From NCBI RefSeq assembly GCF_003326475.1, contig NZ_JPWA01000021.1, positions 1 through 64,000 on the forward strand: a DNA stretch of 64,000 bases, given 5' to 3'. The DNA comes from Thalassospira xianhensis MCCC 1A02616 (GTDB lineage Bacteria; Pseudomonadota; Alphaproteobacteria; Rhodospirillales; Thalassospiraceae). Below are positions 43,395-51,970 of this stretch, one piece after another. The notes under the pieces are model-generated. The model was not told the origin of the DNA. It ran no database searches and saw nothing but the letters and a program-made list of their open reading frames with translations. The translations under genes and the position numbers were made by a program. Position 1 is the stretch's first letter; each line of letters opens with the position of its first letter.

Positions 43395-44081
43395 CTACTC
43401 GCGAAGGGCCACGCCTTGGCCGGCGACGGTATGGATTAAATTCTGATTAAACGGTTTGTCGATGCGCATCCGTAATTTGTAAAGATGTGTCTTGAGCGCA
43501 TTGGTATCTGGCGGGTCTCCCTGCCACAGCGCCATCGACAGTCGTGATCGTGTCACAACATGCGGGCTGTTCTGGGCAAGAACTTCCAGAATGGTCCAGC
43601 TTGTTGGCGAAAGACTGATTGCCTGCCCAGACCGTGCGACATGCCTGTTTTCAAAATCAACAACCAGATCGCCAAGTGAAAACCGCCGGATTTCGCCGCT
43701 GCGGCGTCGCGACAGAACCCTTGTGCGCATCAGCAGTTCTTCAAGCGCAAAGGGCTTGACCAGATAGTCATCTGCCCCGGCGCCGAAACCTTCAAGTTTG
43801 TCGGCAAGCGTATCGCGCGCTGTCAGCATCAGAACCGGGGTGTCGATACCCTCGTTGCGCAATGCGTTGCAAATGCTTATGCCATCGCGAAACGGCAGCA
43901 TGATATCAAGTAATATCACATCATATTCGCCAGTAAGTGCGCGCTGAAAACCCGTTTCCCCGTCAAAGGCATGATCGCATTCGATGCCTTCTATCGTCAG
44001 GTAATCGCTTATTGTTCCGGCAATATCCATGTTGTCTTCAACCAGAAGGACCATGATGTTGGCGGTTGATTTCATGTGCAT
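43395..44081 (-). CDS. OmpR-family response regulator
   Basis: A 228-aa regulator with a receiver domain (phosphoacceptor D59 in DVILLDIMLP, K in LVKPFALEE) and an OmpR/PhoB winged-helix domain (SPTSWTILEVLAQNSPHVVTRSRL..., then NALKTHLYKLRMRID). Two ATGs at 44081 and 44075 are both possible; GGAA lies 5 nt before the first. It is cotranscribed with the kinase. The target genes are not evident, though the molybdoenzyme cluster begins just upstream in the same direction. Confidence 0.92.
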   Translation of the reverse strand: MHMKSTANIMVLLVEDNMDIAGTISDYLTIEGIECDHAFDGETGFQRALTGEYDVILLDIMLPFRDGISICNALRNEGIDTPVLMLTARDTLADKLEGFGAGADDYLVKPFALEELLMRTRVLSRRRSGEIRRFSLGDLVVDFENRHVARSGQAISLSPTSWTILEVLAQNSPHVVTRSRLSMALWQGDPPDTNALKTHLYKLRMRIDKPFNQNLIHTVAGQGVALRE

Positions 44082-44149
44082 GTGGTTCCGGTTGCGGCGT
44101 TTTTTGCCAGATGCTGAAGATACCAGATTGCCCTAAAAGCGGCCAAAGG

Positions 44150-44743
44150 TCAGCCCGCTTCGAAAAGCCGGTTGGCAAACAGTTTCAGATCATCCTGGGT
44201 GTCGATGTCGAACACTGCATTTGGCATGGCAATCGCGCTGATATCGTGACTGCTGCTATTGAGCACCTGTTGTGCGCCGCGCGCGCCGTCCAATTTGGAA
44301 AGTTTCGGGAAATATGCGCTGGGAAACAGGGCGGGGACGCCGTTCATTTCCTTATACCGCGACGCAATGATATGGCTTCCGTCAAAGGCATTCAGAAGTT
44401 TCTGATAGTCGTTGCTGGTTAACCCGACCTGATCCGAAAGGGCGATCAGAACGCCGTCATACGTACCGGCTGCGCAAATTCCGGCAATGCCTGCTGTAAT
44501 CGATGATCCCATACCGGATTGCCAGTTGTCGTTGGCGATGGTTTTTGCGCGATTGCCGATCACCGAAAGGATTTCATTGCGAAATGCACCCAGCACGACA
44601 TAGAGGTCATCGTTGAAAATGGGGCGAAGCTGATCAATGGCGTGTTCCAGCATCGGCTTGCCATCGATATCGGCAAGCTGTTTGCGTCCGCCAAATCGTG
44701 TGCTTCCACCCGCTGCAAGGATAAGACCGGCAATTTTCATCAT
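44150..44743 (-). CDS. MocA-type molybdenum cofactor nucleotidyltransferase
   Basis: A 197-aa NTP transferase with the signature LILAAGGSTRFGGRKQL at residues 7-23. MocA-type proteins add a nucleotide (CMP) to the molybdenum cofactor for xanthine-oxidase-family enzymes. It overlaps xdhC by 4 nt and is last of the leftward cluster with the Mo hydroxylase genes, which supports MocA rather than MobA. Confidence 0.88.
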   Translation of the reverse strand: MMKIAGLILAAGGSTRFGGRKQLADIDGKPMLEHAIDQLRPIFNDDLYVVLGAFRNEILSVIGNRAKTIANDNWQSGMGSSITAGIAGICAAGTYDGVLIALSDQVGLTSNDYQKLLNAFDGSHIIASRYKEMNGVPALFPSAYFPKLSKLDGARGAQQVLNSSSHDISAIAMPNAVFDIDTQDDLKLFANRLFEAG

Positions 44744-45735
44744 TCAGCCGCCTGAGCGAGTGCCGGGGCGGCATCAAGTTTGTAAAGTGCCGCATGAATA
44801 CCCGATAACATTGAAAGTGCGATGCTTTCCGGCAGTTGTCCGCCAATATCGATCCCGGCGGGGCTGGCTACCGGGAAGGGCAGGGCAGGCTCGGCAATTT
44901 CCGCACGTTCAAGAACATCGACAAAACGATGCCGCGGGCCAAGCATGGAGACATGACGCAGCTGGCTGGATTTCAGAATCTGAAGCGCCTTGGTATCGAT
45001 ATGAATGCTGTGCGACATCAGGATTGCCGTATCGACGCGATGTTGCGCAACATAATCAACCAATGTTGTGTCGATCTGACGCAGGATGGTGCCTGCCTTG
45101 GGAAAATGTTCCGGGCGGGCATTTGCCGGGCGCGGGTCCACCAATGTGGTTTTCCAGCCCATTTCATGGGCGATGGAGACGACAGGCCGCGCATCCAATC
45201 CACCCCCGACGATCAGGATGTGGGGTTCAGGCACAATCGGGGTTACAAGCCAGTCACCATCAGACCGGTTTTCGATATAGCCGGTGCGCTGGCCGGTATG
45301 GTCCGCACGTTTGAAATATCCGCGGGTATCGCCGACTTTCTGAAAATACAGACCGCTTTGGCGCACCATCAAAGCATCGCAAAGATCGGAAAGCCCAAGG
45401 TCGTTTGCGTGGTCAAGGGGTTGCAGCATGATGAATACCTTGCCGCCGCAACCAACGCCCAGCCGGAAAGACAGGTCGTCTTCGTCATTGCCGTCATAGA
45501 CAAGCATGACCGTTTTGTTGGTTACCATGGCGCGCCGGGCGTTGCGGATAATATCGGCTTCAAGGCAGCCGCCGCTCAGTAGGCCAAACTGCTGGCCATT
45601 CCCGTTAATCAGCATCATGGCCCCGGCCTTGCGATAGGCCGAACCCTCGGTGCGATAAACCGTACCCAAAACCCATTCAGTATCTGTCTTGTTTTCTTGC
45701 CAGACGCGTAGCATGGCCGATAACTGGTTACTCAT
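44740..45735 (-). CDS. XdhC/CoxI-family Mo-cofactor maturation factor
   Basis: A 331-aa protein that sulfurates and inserts the cofactor into the large subunit of Mo hydroxylases in studied cases. It has an N-terminal XdhC domain (TEWVLGTVYRTEGSAYRKAGAMMLI, then GLLSGGCLEADI) and a C-terminal Rossmann domain (HILIVGGGLDARPVVSIAHEMGW). I use the ATG at 45735, with GGGAG 7 nt before it, rather than a TTG five codons upstream. It is separated from the large-subunit gene by a GC-rich hairpin. Confidence 0.91.
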   Translation of the reverse strand: MSNQLSAMLRVWQENKTDTEWVLGTVYRTEGSAYRKAGAMMLINGNGQQFGLLSGGCLEADIIRNARRAMVTNKTVMLVYDGNDEDDLSFRLGVGCGGKVFIMLQPLDHANDLGLSDLCDALMVRQSGLYFQKVGDTRGYFKRADHTGQRTGYIENRSDGDWLVTPIVPEPHILIVGGGLDARPVVSIAHEMGWKTTLVDPRPANARPEHFPKAGTILRQIDTTLVDYVAQHRVDTAILMSHSIHIDTKALQILKSSQLRHVSMLGPRHRFVDVLERAEIAEPALPFPVASPAGIDIGGQLPESIALSMLSGIHAALYKLDAAPALAQAAE

Positions 45736-45758
45736 GATGTGCTCCCGCAAAAGGGGCT

Positions 45759-45798
45759 GCCCGGGGGACGGGTGGGGACCCGAAAATGCCCCCCGGGC
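45759..45798 (-). terminator. GC-rich hairpin between the Mo hydroxylase and xdhC genes
   Basis: GCCCGGGGG (45759-45767) pairs perfectly with CCCCCGGGC (45790-45798). It begins 9 nt past the large-subunit stop and has no T tract. It would favour stable, abundant mRNA for the structural genes over the maturation genes. Confidence 0.55.
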
Positions 45799-45806
45799 AA
45801 CATGCC

Positions 45807-47975
45807 TTACACGAAGTCGAAACCGGCTTTGGTCATCGGAAGATCCGTGATCCGTTTTCCGGTTTTGGCAAAAATGGCGTTGGCAACAGCCGGAGCGGTC
45901 GGGGGGACGCCCGGTTCGCCAACGCCCGTAGGGGCATTGTTCGATTGAACAATTGCCACTTCGATGGCAGGCATTTCGGCATTTCGAAGCAGTTCGTAAT
46001 CCGGGAAGTTGAACTGGTCGACTTCACCATCCGTCAGGGTGATTTCGTTGCGGAAGGCGGCACATAATGCATAACCAGCACCGCCTTCCATCTGTGCGCG
46101 GATGACATCGGGGTTAACTGCTACCCCGCATTCAACCGCCATAAACAGTTTGTTCACATGCACACTGGTGTCCTCGACTGTGACGTCGGCAACAACCGCA
46201 ACGCAGGTATTGAACGAAAGGTGCGCGGCAAAACCACGTTTGTCGCCCTTTTCCCATCCGGATATCTCACGGACAAGCTTGATGGCTTCGATCATGCGGG
46301 CCTGATTGGTGCCTGCCGGATCAAGCATCGCAAGGCGCATTTCGATCGGGTCCTGCCCCGTTTCGATTGCGAGCATATCCATCAGTGTTTCCATGACATA
46401 TCCGGTGTGGGTATGTCCCACCGAACGCCACCACAATATGGGGGTCGGGGTCTGGAAGTCGCTTAACCCGATGCCATGGTTGGGGATGGTATAAAGACTT
46501 TCGGTGACACCCTCGACCGATGTCGGGTCGATGCCATCCTGTACCATACCTTCCATCGGGCCACCCTTCATGATGGATTTGACAGCTATCCGGTGATCCC
46601 AGCCAATAATCTTGCCATCACTATCCAGACCGATTTTTGCCCGGTGTACGGCCATTGGGCGGTAATAACCGCCGCGAATATCGTCTTCGCGGCTCCAGAC
46701 CAGTTTGACCGGAACCTTGCGGCCCGAAACGGCAAAGGCCATGGCGGCTTCGACATTATAGTCCGAGGCGCCGTTGGCACGACGACCGAACGAACCGCCG
46801 GCATAAAGCGTTCTGATCTCGACCTGTGACGGTTCCAGTCCAAGGGCGGCTGCGACCATTGGCCGGGTCAGGGTCGGAAACTGGCAGCCATCATGTAGGC
46901 GAACGCCATTTTCGGTTGGCTCGATGATGCAGTTTTCCGGCTCCAGCGGTGCATGGGCCAGAAACGGGAAGGTGAATTCTGCATCAATGGTTTTGGTGGC
47001 ATTGGCCAGAAGCGGTTCAACGGATGCCAGCGGGACTTCATGATTGGCGTCAAACTGCGGCGCATCAAGCAGTGCCTTGTGATCGGCAATCATGGCATCC
47101 GTGCTGCGTGTTTCGGCCTGGCTGAAATCCCATTCAACAGAAAGGGCATCACGTGCCTGAAACGCAGCCCAGGTGTTTTTGCCAAACGCCACAACTCCTG
47201 CCTTGTTCGGCAGAATTTGTGCAGCAATGAACCCTGCAACATCTTTGGACGCAGAGTCGTCAAAGGAGGTGACGGTGCCACCGAATTTCGGGCTGCGCAT
47301 GATCGCGGCATAGATCATCCCCGGCAGATTGACATCCATTGCAAAGATTGCGGTGCCGTTCGTCTTGTCGGTGTTGTCCTTGCGATGCAGTTTGTCGCTG
47401 CCAATCAGCTTGAACTGATCCGGGGTTTTAACGGTTGGTTTTTCAACCGCCTCAAGGGTTGCTGCAATCGCAACAAATTCTCCGAAATGACCGGAATTGC
47501 CACCGGATTTCAGCATACCGTTTTCAACGGTGATGCTGCTGGCATCGACACCCCAGTTCTGGGCAGCCGCACGGACCAGAAGATCACGCGCTGCAGCACC
47601 GGCTTCGCGATATTGCATGAAGGAATTGGCGATGGATGTTGAGCCACCGGTTCCCTGTGCATGGAAGAACAGGTTGGCATAACGTTCATTGTCGGCAGGG
47701 GCGAATGCCGTCTGAACCGTCGCCCAATCGGCGTCGAGTTCCTCGGCAACCAGTGTCGTCAGGCCGGTGGTCGTGCCTTGGCCCATTTCAAAATGTTTGA
47801 TGATGACGGTTACCGTGCCATCGGCATCGATTTTGACAAACGGGTTAAGGTCGGTTGCGGCAGCCACACCGCTGCCTGCTGCAAGAACGCCTTTGGCATT
47901 GACGCCGACCAGAAGGGCGGCGGTACCGGCGGCTGATCCGATCATGAAGCCGCGACGTGATACATTGATTGTCAT
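45807..47975 (-). CDS. Molybdopterin-binding large subunit, IorB type
   Basis: Catalytic subunit of 722 aa of a xanthine-oxidase-family hydroxylase. A twin-arginine leader (S6-R-R-G-F-M, then a hydrophobic run to VLA) predicts export in folded form to the periplasm. The active-site glutamate is E687 in GVGEPGVPP. Two-subunit IorAB enzymes hydroxylate aldehydes or N-heterocycles and pass electrons to the respiratory chain instead of NAD. The 2Fe-2S subunit precedes it by 3 nt and the maturation genes follow. The substrate is not predictable. Confidence 0.9.
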   Translation of the reverse strand: MTINVSRRGFMIGSAAGTAALLVGVNAKGVLAAGSGVAAATDLNPFVKIDADGTVTVIIKHFEMGQGTTTGLTTLVAEELDADWATVQTAFAPADNERYANLFFHAQGTGGSTSIANSFMQYREAGAAARDLLVRAAAQNWGVDASSITVENGMLKSGGNSGHFGEFVAIAATLEAVEKPTVKTPDQFKLIGSDKLHRKDNTDKTNGTAIFAMDVNLPGMIYAAIMRSPKFGGTVTSFDDSASKDVAGFIAAQILPNKAGVVAFGKNTWAAFQARDALSVEWDFSQAETRSTDAMIADHKALLDAPQFDANHEVPLASVEPLLANATKTIDAEFTFPFLAHAPLEPENCIIEPTENGVRLHDGCQFPTLTRPMVAAALGLEPSQVEIRTLYAGGSFGRRANGASDYNVEAAMAFAVSGRKVPVKLVWSREDDIRGGYYRPMAVHRAKIGLDSDGKIIGWDHRIAVKSIMKGGPMEGMVQDGIDPTSVEGVTESLYTIPNHGIGLSDFQTPTPILWWRSVGHTHTGYVMETLMDMLAIETGQDPIEMRLAMLDPAGTNQARMIEAIKLVREISGWEKGDKRGFAAHLSFNTCVAVVADVTVEDTSVHVNKLFMAVECGVAVNPDVIRAQMEGGAGYALCAAFRNEITLTDGEVDQFNFPDYELLRNAEMPAIEVAIVQSNNAPTGVGEPGVPPTAPAVANAIFAKTGKRITDLPMTKAGFDFV

Positions 47976-47978
47976 GAC

Positions 47979-48440
47979 TTATGCCTCCAGCTTTTCAGAG
48001 GCCAGTTTGATGGCTTCGTTGATGCGTACATAGGTCACACAACGGCACGCATTGCCGTACATGTATTCCTTGATTTCATCGTCCGTCGGTTTCGGATTTT
48101 CGGTCAGAAGGCCGATGGCCGACATGATCTGTCCGGATTGACACCAGCCACATTGTACGACGTCCTTTTCGCGCCATGCGGCCTGAACCGCTTGGGCGAT
48201 CTTGTCGGTTGCGCCTTCAATCGTCGTGATTTCGCTGTCGACAGCGTCTTCAATAAAGGTCTGGCAGGAACGGGTCGGGTACCCGTCAATGTGAACGGTA
48301 CAGGCGCCGCAATAGGCAACGCCACATCCAAACTTGGTGCCGGTAAGTTCCAGTCCGTCACGCAGAACCCATAATAGCGGGGTGCCAGGTTCTGCTTCGA
48401 CGGTACGGGATTCTCCGTTTATTTTTAGCTGATACTGCAT
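47979..48440 (-). CDS. 2Fe-2S small subunit of the Mo hydroxylase, IorA type
   Basis: A 153-aa protein with two 2Fe-2S domains. Ligands are C39, C44, C47 and C59 (plant-ferredoxin type) and C97, C100, C132 and C134 (helical domain). It has no signal peptide and should ride out with the Tat-bearing large subunit. The frame is open 90 codons further upstream, but GAGG precedes the ATG at 48440 and the family begins there. There is no FAD subunit gene in the cluster. Confidence 0.92.
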   Translation of the reverse strand: MQYQLKINGESRTVEAEPGTPLLWVLRDGLELTGTKFGCGVAYCGACTVHIDGYPTRSCQTFIEDAVDSEITTIEGATDKIAQAVQAAWREKDVVQCGWCQSGQIMSAIGLLTENPKPTDDEIKEYMYGNACRCVTYVRINEAIKLASEKLEA

Positions 48441-48546
48441 GACCGCCTCATCTCTCTCGATAAACAGTGATTTATCTTCTGATGAGCGGGGGTAACCGAT
48501 GGGTAAACGCCAATTGGAATGGTTAAAATGAGGGGTGGGCAGGCAA

Positions 48547-51267
48547 TCAGGCGGCGGGAACAAACACCCTGAAGGTCGCACCACGACCCGGTGGACTCTC
48601 AACCCAGATCTTGCCTTTGCAGTGTTCCACGACATGTCTGGCGATAGCCAGACCAAGGCCGGAACCGGACGGGCGGGGTTTGTCATCGGGGTATTTGCCG
48701 CCACGGGCAAATTTATTGAAGATTACCGCCTGTTCGTCTTTGGTGATGCCGTTTCCGTTATCGGTGATCGAAACAAGATAACCGCCATCCATGACTTCAC
48801 CGCGGACCGTTACGCTGGGATCACGGGCTGCGGAGAATTTTGCGGCGTTCGACAACAGGTTGATAAAGACCTGTGTAAGCCGGTCGCGATCCACATGCAG
48901 CGTGACAGTCGCGGGCGACAAGTCGAGTTCCAGATCAACCCCCTTGTTGTCGAGCAACCCTTTGATTGCTTCGACGCTTTCGTCAAGGACGGACCGCGGA
49001 TCAACATTTTCCGGGCGCCAGTCGGAATGACCGGCCTCAAGCCTGGCAAGATCAAGATGGTCGTCAATCAGACGGGTCAGGCGTTCGCTTTCGCGTACGA
49101 TAATTCCCATGAAATGTTCGGCGCGTTCCGGATCGAGTTCCGGTGTATCGACAAGGATTTCGGAGAAGGACCGGATCGAGGTCAGCGGTGTTCTGAATTC
49201 GTGACTGACCATGGTCAGGAATTCGTCTTTCAGGCGATCAAGTTCCTTAAGCCGTTCATTGGCAGCGCGAAGTTCGGCCGCTGCACGTTCCAATTCGTGC
49301 GATTTCTGTTCAAGGCGCTGGGAATATTCGATCACATGCGACGTTTCCTCGAGAATTTCGAGGACTTCATCAAGACTGACCATTTCCCCCTTGGCGACAG
49401 AGGAAACCATTACGCGCGCAGACGCCGCCCCGATGGACCCGGCAAGCAGCCGTTCGGTAAAGGCGATCATGTCGGCATTGGCTTCGCCTTTGCCGCGCCA
49501 GGGCGTTTCGCGCGTCCAGCCGAAATCGCGAAAGGAATGAAACGCACGTTCACGGCCCAGAAAACGTTCAACCAGTTCATATAGATCGTCAATCGTTGCT
49601 GATGACCGCCAGATAACTGTTTCCTGACCTTTGCGCAGAAACGCATCGACAAACAGGGTGGCCTGAATGCGTTCCAACGCGCTTGGCGATGTGAACAGGC
49701 TGATCAGGACATAGGCCGCTGTATTGAGTGTGATTGACCAGATCAGGGCATGGGTGAGTGGCTCGAACCCGGTTAAGCCAAACAAGCTTTCCGGTCGAAG
49801 CCAGGGGTGACCAAAAGCGCCATGTTCGATCAGTGTCGGGTTCATCCAGCCGCTATCGGCAAGCGATGGCAGCAGCAGGGTATAGGCCCAGATGGCAAAA
49901 CCGATCACAAGGCCAACTTGCGCACCGGTTTTGGTGCCCCCCTTCCAATAAAGGCCGCCAATCATGATCGGGATGAATTGTGCGGTGGAGGCAAAGGATA
50001 TCAGGCCGATTTCGGCCAATGCATCACTGGCCCCGGCTGACCGGTAATAGGCAAAGCCCATAAACACGACCAGCACGATGGAAGCGCGCCGGATGAAGAT
50101 CAGAAGGCCGGTAAGATCATCGCGTTCGGTGACGCGCAGCCAGCGAATGCGCAGCAACGCGGGAACGACAAGGTCGTTGCAGACCATGGTCGACAACGCA
50201 ATCGTTGCAACAATCACCATGCTGGTGCTGGCGGATAATCCACCGACATAGGCAATCAGGGCCAGTAGCGAATGGCCCTCAAAAAGGGGTACGGAAATCA
50301 CGAAGAAATCCGGATCGGCCCAGCTTGGCAAAACGCCAAGGCCCGCCAAGGCAATTGGCAGGACGAACAAATTCATCGCCAGCAGATAAAGCGGAAAGGC
50401 CCAGCTTGCGGTCGACAGGTGGCGTTCATCGACATTTTCGACGATGATGACCTGAAACTGCCGCGGCAATGTCAGGATTGCCGCCATGGACAGCATCATC
50501 AACGTCATCCAGCGTGCGCTGCCGTTTTCAGGCAGTTGCAGCAAGGATGCGGTTTGTGGATTTGCCGCGGCCTGATCAAACAGATCGCCCAATCCGGCAA
50601 ACATGAAAAAGCAGACAAAAATGCCGACAGCAAGCAGGGCGAACATTTTGACAAGGCTTTCAAAGGCGATGGCTGCGACCATGCCTTCGTGATGTTCATC
50701 CGCGTCAATAAACCGGGTGCCAAACAGAATGCCAAACAGGGCAAGACCAAGGGCCGCCCAAAAGCCGCTATCGGCAAGCATGGGCACCTGATTGACGACC
50801 GGGCCGGTCATCGCCCCGCCCCAGACGGTCAGAACGGTGTAACTGGTGGCAATCGCCTTAAGCTGGAGCGCGATATATGGCGTTGTTCCGATCACCGTGA
50901 TCAGGGTAACCAGCATCGATAATTGCGTGCTTTTGCCATAACGCGATGAAATGAAATCGGCGATGGATGTGATGCGATGCGCCTTGGAGATGCGTAGCAT
51001 CTTGCGCAGCAAAAACCACCATCCAAGGAAAATGACTGTCGGTCCGAGATAGATCGTCAGATATTCAAGGCCGTTTCGTGCAGCCGACCCGACCGCGCCA
51101 TAAAATGTCCAGGATGTGCAATAGACCGCAATGGACAGGGTGTAGACAGTCGGATTGCGCACCCATGATCGTCCGTCGCGTGCCCGTTTGTCCCCCCACC
51201 ATGCGATGGCATAAAGCAATCCGACATAAGCAAGCGAAACCGTGATCACCAGTTCGGAGGACAGCAT
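48547..51267 (-). CDS. SLC5 transporter-like / histidine kinase hybrid, CbrA-like
   Basis: A 906-aa protein. The N-terminal half (about 1-520) is a sodium:solute-symporter-type module of roughly thirteen helices (LYAIAWWGDKRARDGRSW, then SADSG-type loops and DRHLSTASWAFPLYLLAMN-like segments). A linker with a coiled coil (SQRLEQKSHELERAAAELRAANERLKELD) leads to a HisKA domain with H689 in SHEFRTPLT and an HATPase domain (FINLLSNAAKFS, ITDNGNG, GSGLGLAIARHV). No receiver domain is attached; a separate receiver protein is encoded upstream. CbrA in pseudomonads has this architecture and controls carbon/nitrogen balance. I chose the ATG at 51267, 3 nt after the small membrane protein gene. Confidence 0.88.
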   Translation of the reverse strand: MLSSELVITVSLAYVGLLYAIAWWGDKRARDGRSWVRNPTVYTLSIAVYCTSWTFYGAVGSAARNGLEYLTIYLGPTVIFLGWWFLLRKMLRISKAHRITSIADFISSRYGKSTQLSMLVTLITVIGTTPYIALQLKAIATSYTVLTVWGGAMTGPVVNQVPMLADSGFWAALGLALFGILFGTRFIDADEHHEGMVAAIAFESLVKMFALLAVGIFVCFFMFAGLGDLFDQAAANPQTASLLQLPENGSARWMTLMMLSMAAILTLPRQFQVIIVENVDERHLSTASWAFPLYLLAMNLFVLPIALAGLGVLPSWADPDFFVISVPLFEGHSLLALIAYVGGLSASTSMVIVATIALSTMVCNDLVVPALLRIRWLRVTERDDLTGLLIFIRRASIVLVVFMGFAYYRSAGASDALAEIGLISFASTAQFIPIMIGGLYWKGGTKTGAQVGLVIGFAIWAYTLLLPSLADSGWMNPTLIEHGAFGHPWLRPESLFGLTGFEPLTHALIWSITLNTAAYVLISLFTSPSALERIQATLFVDAFLRKGQETVIWRSSATIDDLYELVERFLGRERAFHSFRDFGWTRETPWRGKGEANADMIAFTERLLAGSIGAASARVMVSSVAKGEMVSLDEVLEILEETSHVIEYSQRLEQKSHELERAAAELRAANERLKELDRLKDEFLTMVSHEFRTPLTSIRSFSEILVDTPELDPERAEHFMGIIVRESERLTRLIDDHLDLARLEAGHSDWRPENVDPRSVLDESVEAIKGLLDNKGVDLELDLSPATVTLHVDRDRLTQVFINLLSNAAKFSAARDPSVTVRGEVMDGGYLVSITDNGNGITKDEQAVIFNKFARGGKYPDDKPRPSGSGLGLAIARHVVEHCKGKIWVESPPGRGATFRVFVPAA

Positions 51268-51269
51268 GC

Positions 51270-51494
51270 CTATTCCCTTTCCTCCGCCTGGATGCTGTGA
51301 CGAAGGGCGCGTGTGATGAGCGCACAGCAGCCGATAAGCAAGGCCCAGCCGGCAAAGAAATAAACGAACAGGATGGGTAACCCGAACAGCGTTCCTTCGA
51401 GCGAAAAGACCCCGACCAAAGGCGGGATCCATGCAAAGAACGCAACAAGGGCAAGAACAAAGGCGCGTTCGGTAAGTTTCCGGGGTGGGGTCAT
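51270..51494 (-). CDS. Small two-helix membrane protein upstream of the hybrid kinase (CbrX-like)
   Basis: A 74-aa protein with two membrane helices (about 11-30 and 36-60) and charged ends. GGGAG lies 8 nt before the ATG. It ends 2 nt before the kinase start, so it is probably translationally coupled to it. A small membrane protein in the same place (CbrX) precedes cbrA in pseudomonads; whether this one is homologous or merely analogous I cannot tell. Confidence 0.75.
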   Translation of the reverse strand: MTPPRKLTERAFVLALVAFFAWIPPLVGVFSLEGTLFGLPILFVYFFAGWALLIGCCALITRALRHSIQAEERE

Positions 51495-51518
51495 TGGCCA
51501 GCTCCCGCTTTTTTGCGC

Positions 51519-51902
51519 CTAGTTCCGGTCGCCAGCCAGCATGGCTTTGACGCGTGAAACCACATCGCGGGTGGAAAACGGTTTGGTGACAAAGTCGTCA
51601 ACGCCAAGCTCAAGTCCTTTGCGTCGGTCGACCTCACGGGTTTTGGCCGTCAGCATCATGATCGGAACGGGACGGGTTTGCGGATTTTCGCGAACGGCGC
51701 GGACAACATCAAAGCCGTCACAGCCCGGCATCATGACATCAAGCAGAACCATGTCAGGAAGGTCGCGCACAATCATTGCGATGGCCATCTGGCCATCGGT
51801 TGCAACGCTGACGTCATAGCCTTCCTTTTCCATCAGAAAGCTAAGCGATTCGACGATGGTTTCCTCGTCCTCGGCTATCAGGACCTTCGGTCTCTCCGTC
51901 AC
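51519..51902 (-). CDS. Single-domain response regulator (receiver only)
   Basis: A 127-aa CheY-like receiver: acidic pair E11-D12, phosphoacceptor D55 in MVLLDVMMP, Thr in MLTAKT and Lys in VTKPFS. There is no output domain. The frame runs to a TTG at 51917, but the GTG at 51902 has GGGGAG 7 nt upstream and is preferred. It lies 24 nt upstream of the small membrane protein and is in one operon with the SLC5-kinase hybrid, so it is the likely phosphoryl acceptor. Confidence 0.9.
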   Translation of the reverse strand: MTERPKVLIAEDEETIVESLSFLMEKEGYDVSVATDGQMAIAMIVRDLPDMVLLDVMMPGCDGFDVVRAVRENPQTRPVPIMMLTAKTREVDRRKGLELGVDDFVTKPFSTRDVVSRVKAMLAGDRN

Positions 51903-51970
51903 GGACGTTCTCCCCAATATTCGAATTATTATATATTCGATCCTAACCGGTTATTGCGCGAGTTTTAATG

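Noticed and set aside
48535-49584. Rightward 349-codon frame opposite the kinase part of the SLC5 hybrid
   Set aside because: Antisense of HisKA/HATPase motifs that are clearly coding on the minus strand; no family resemblance and no ribosome site.
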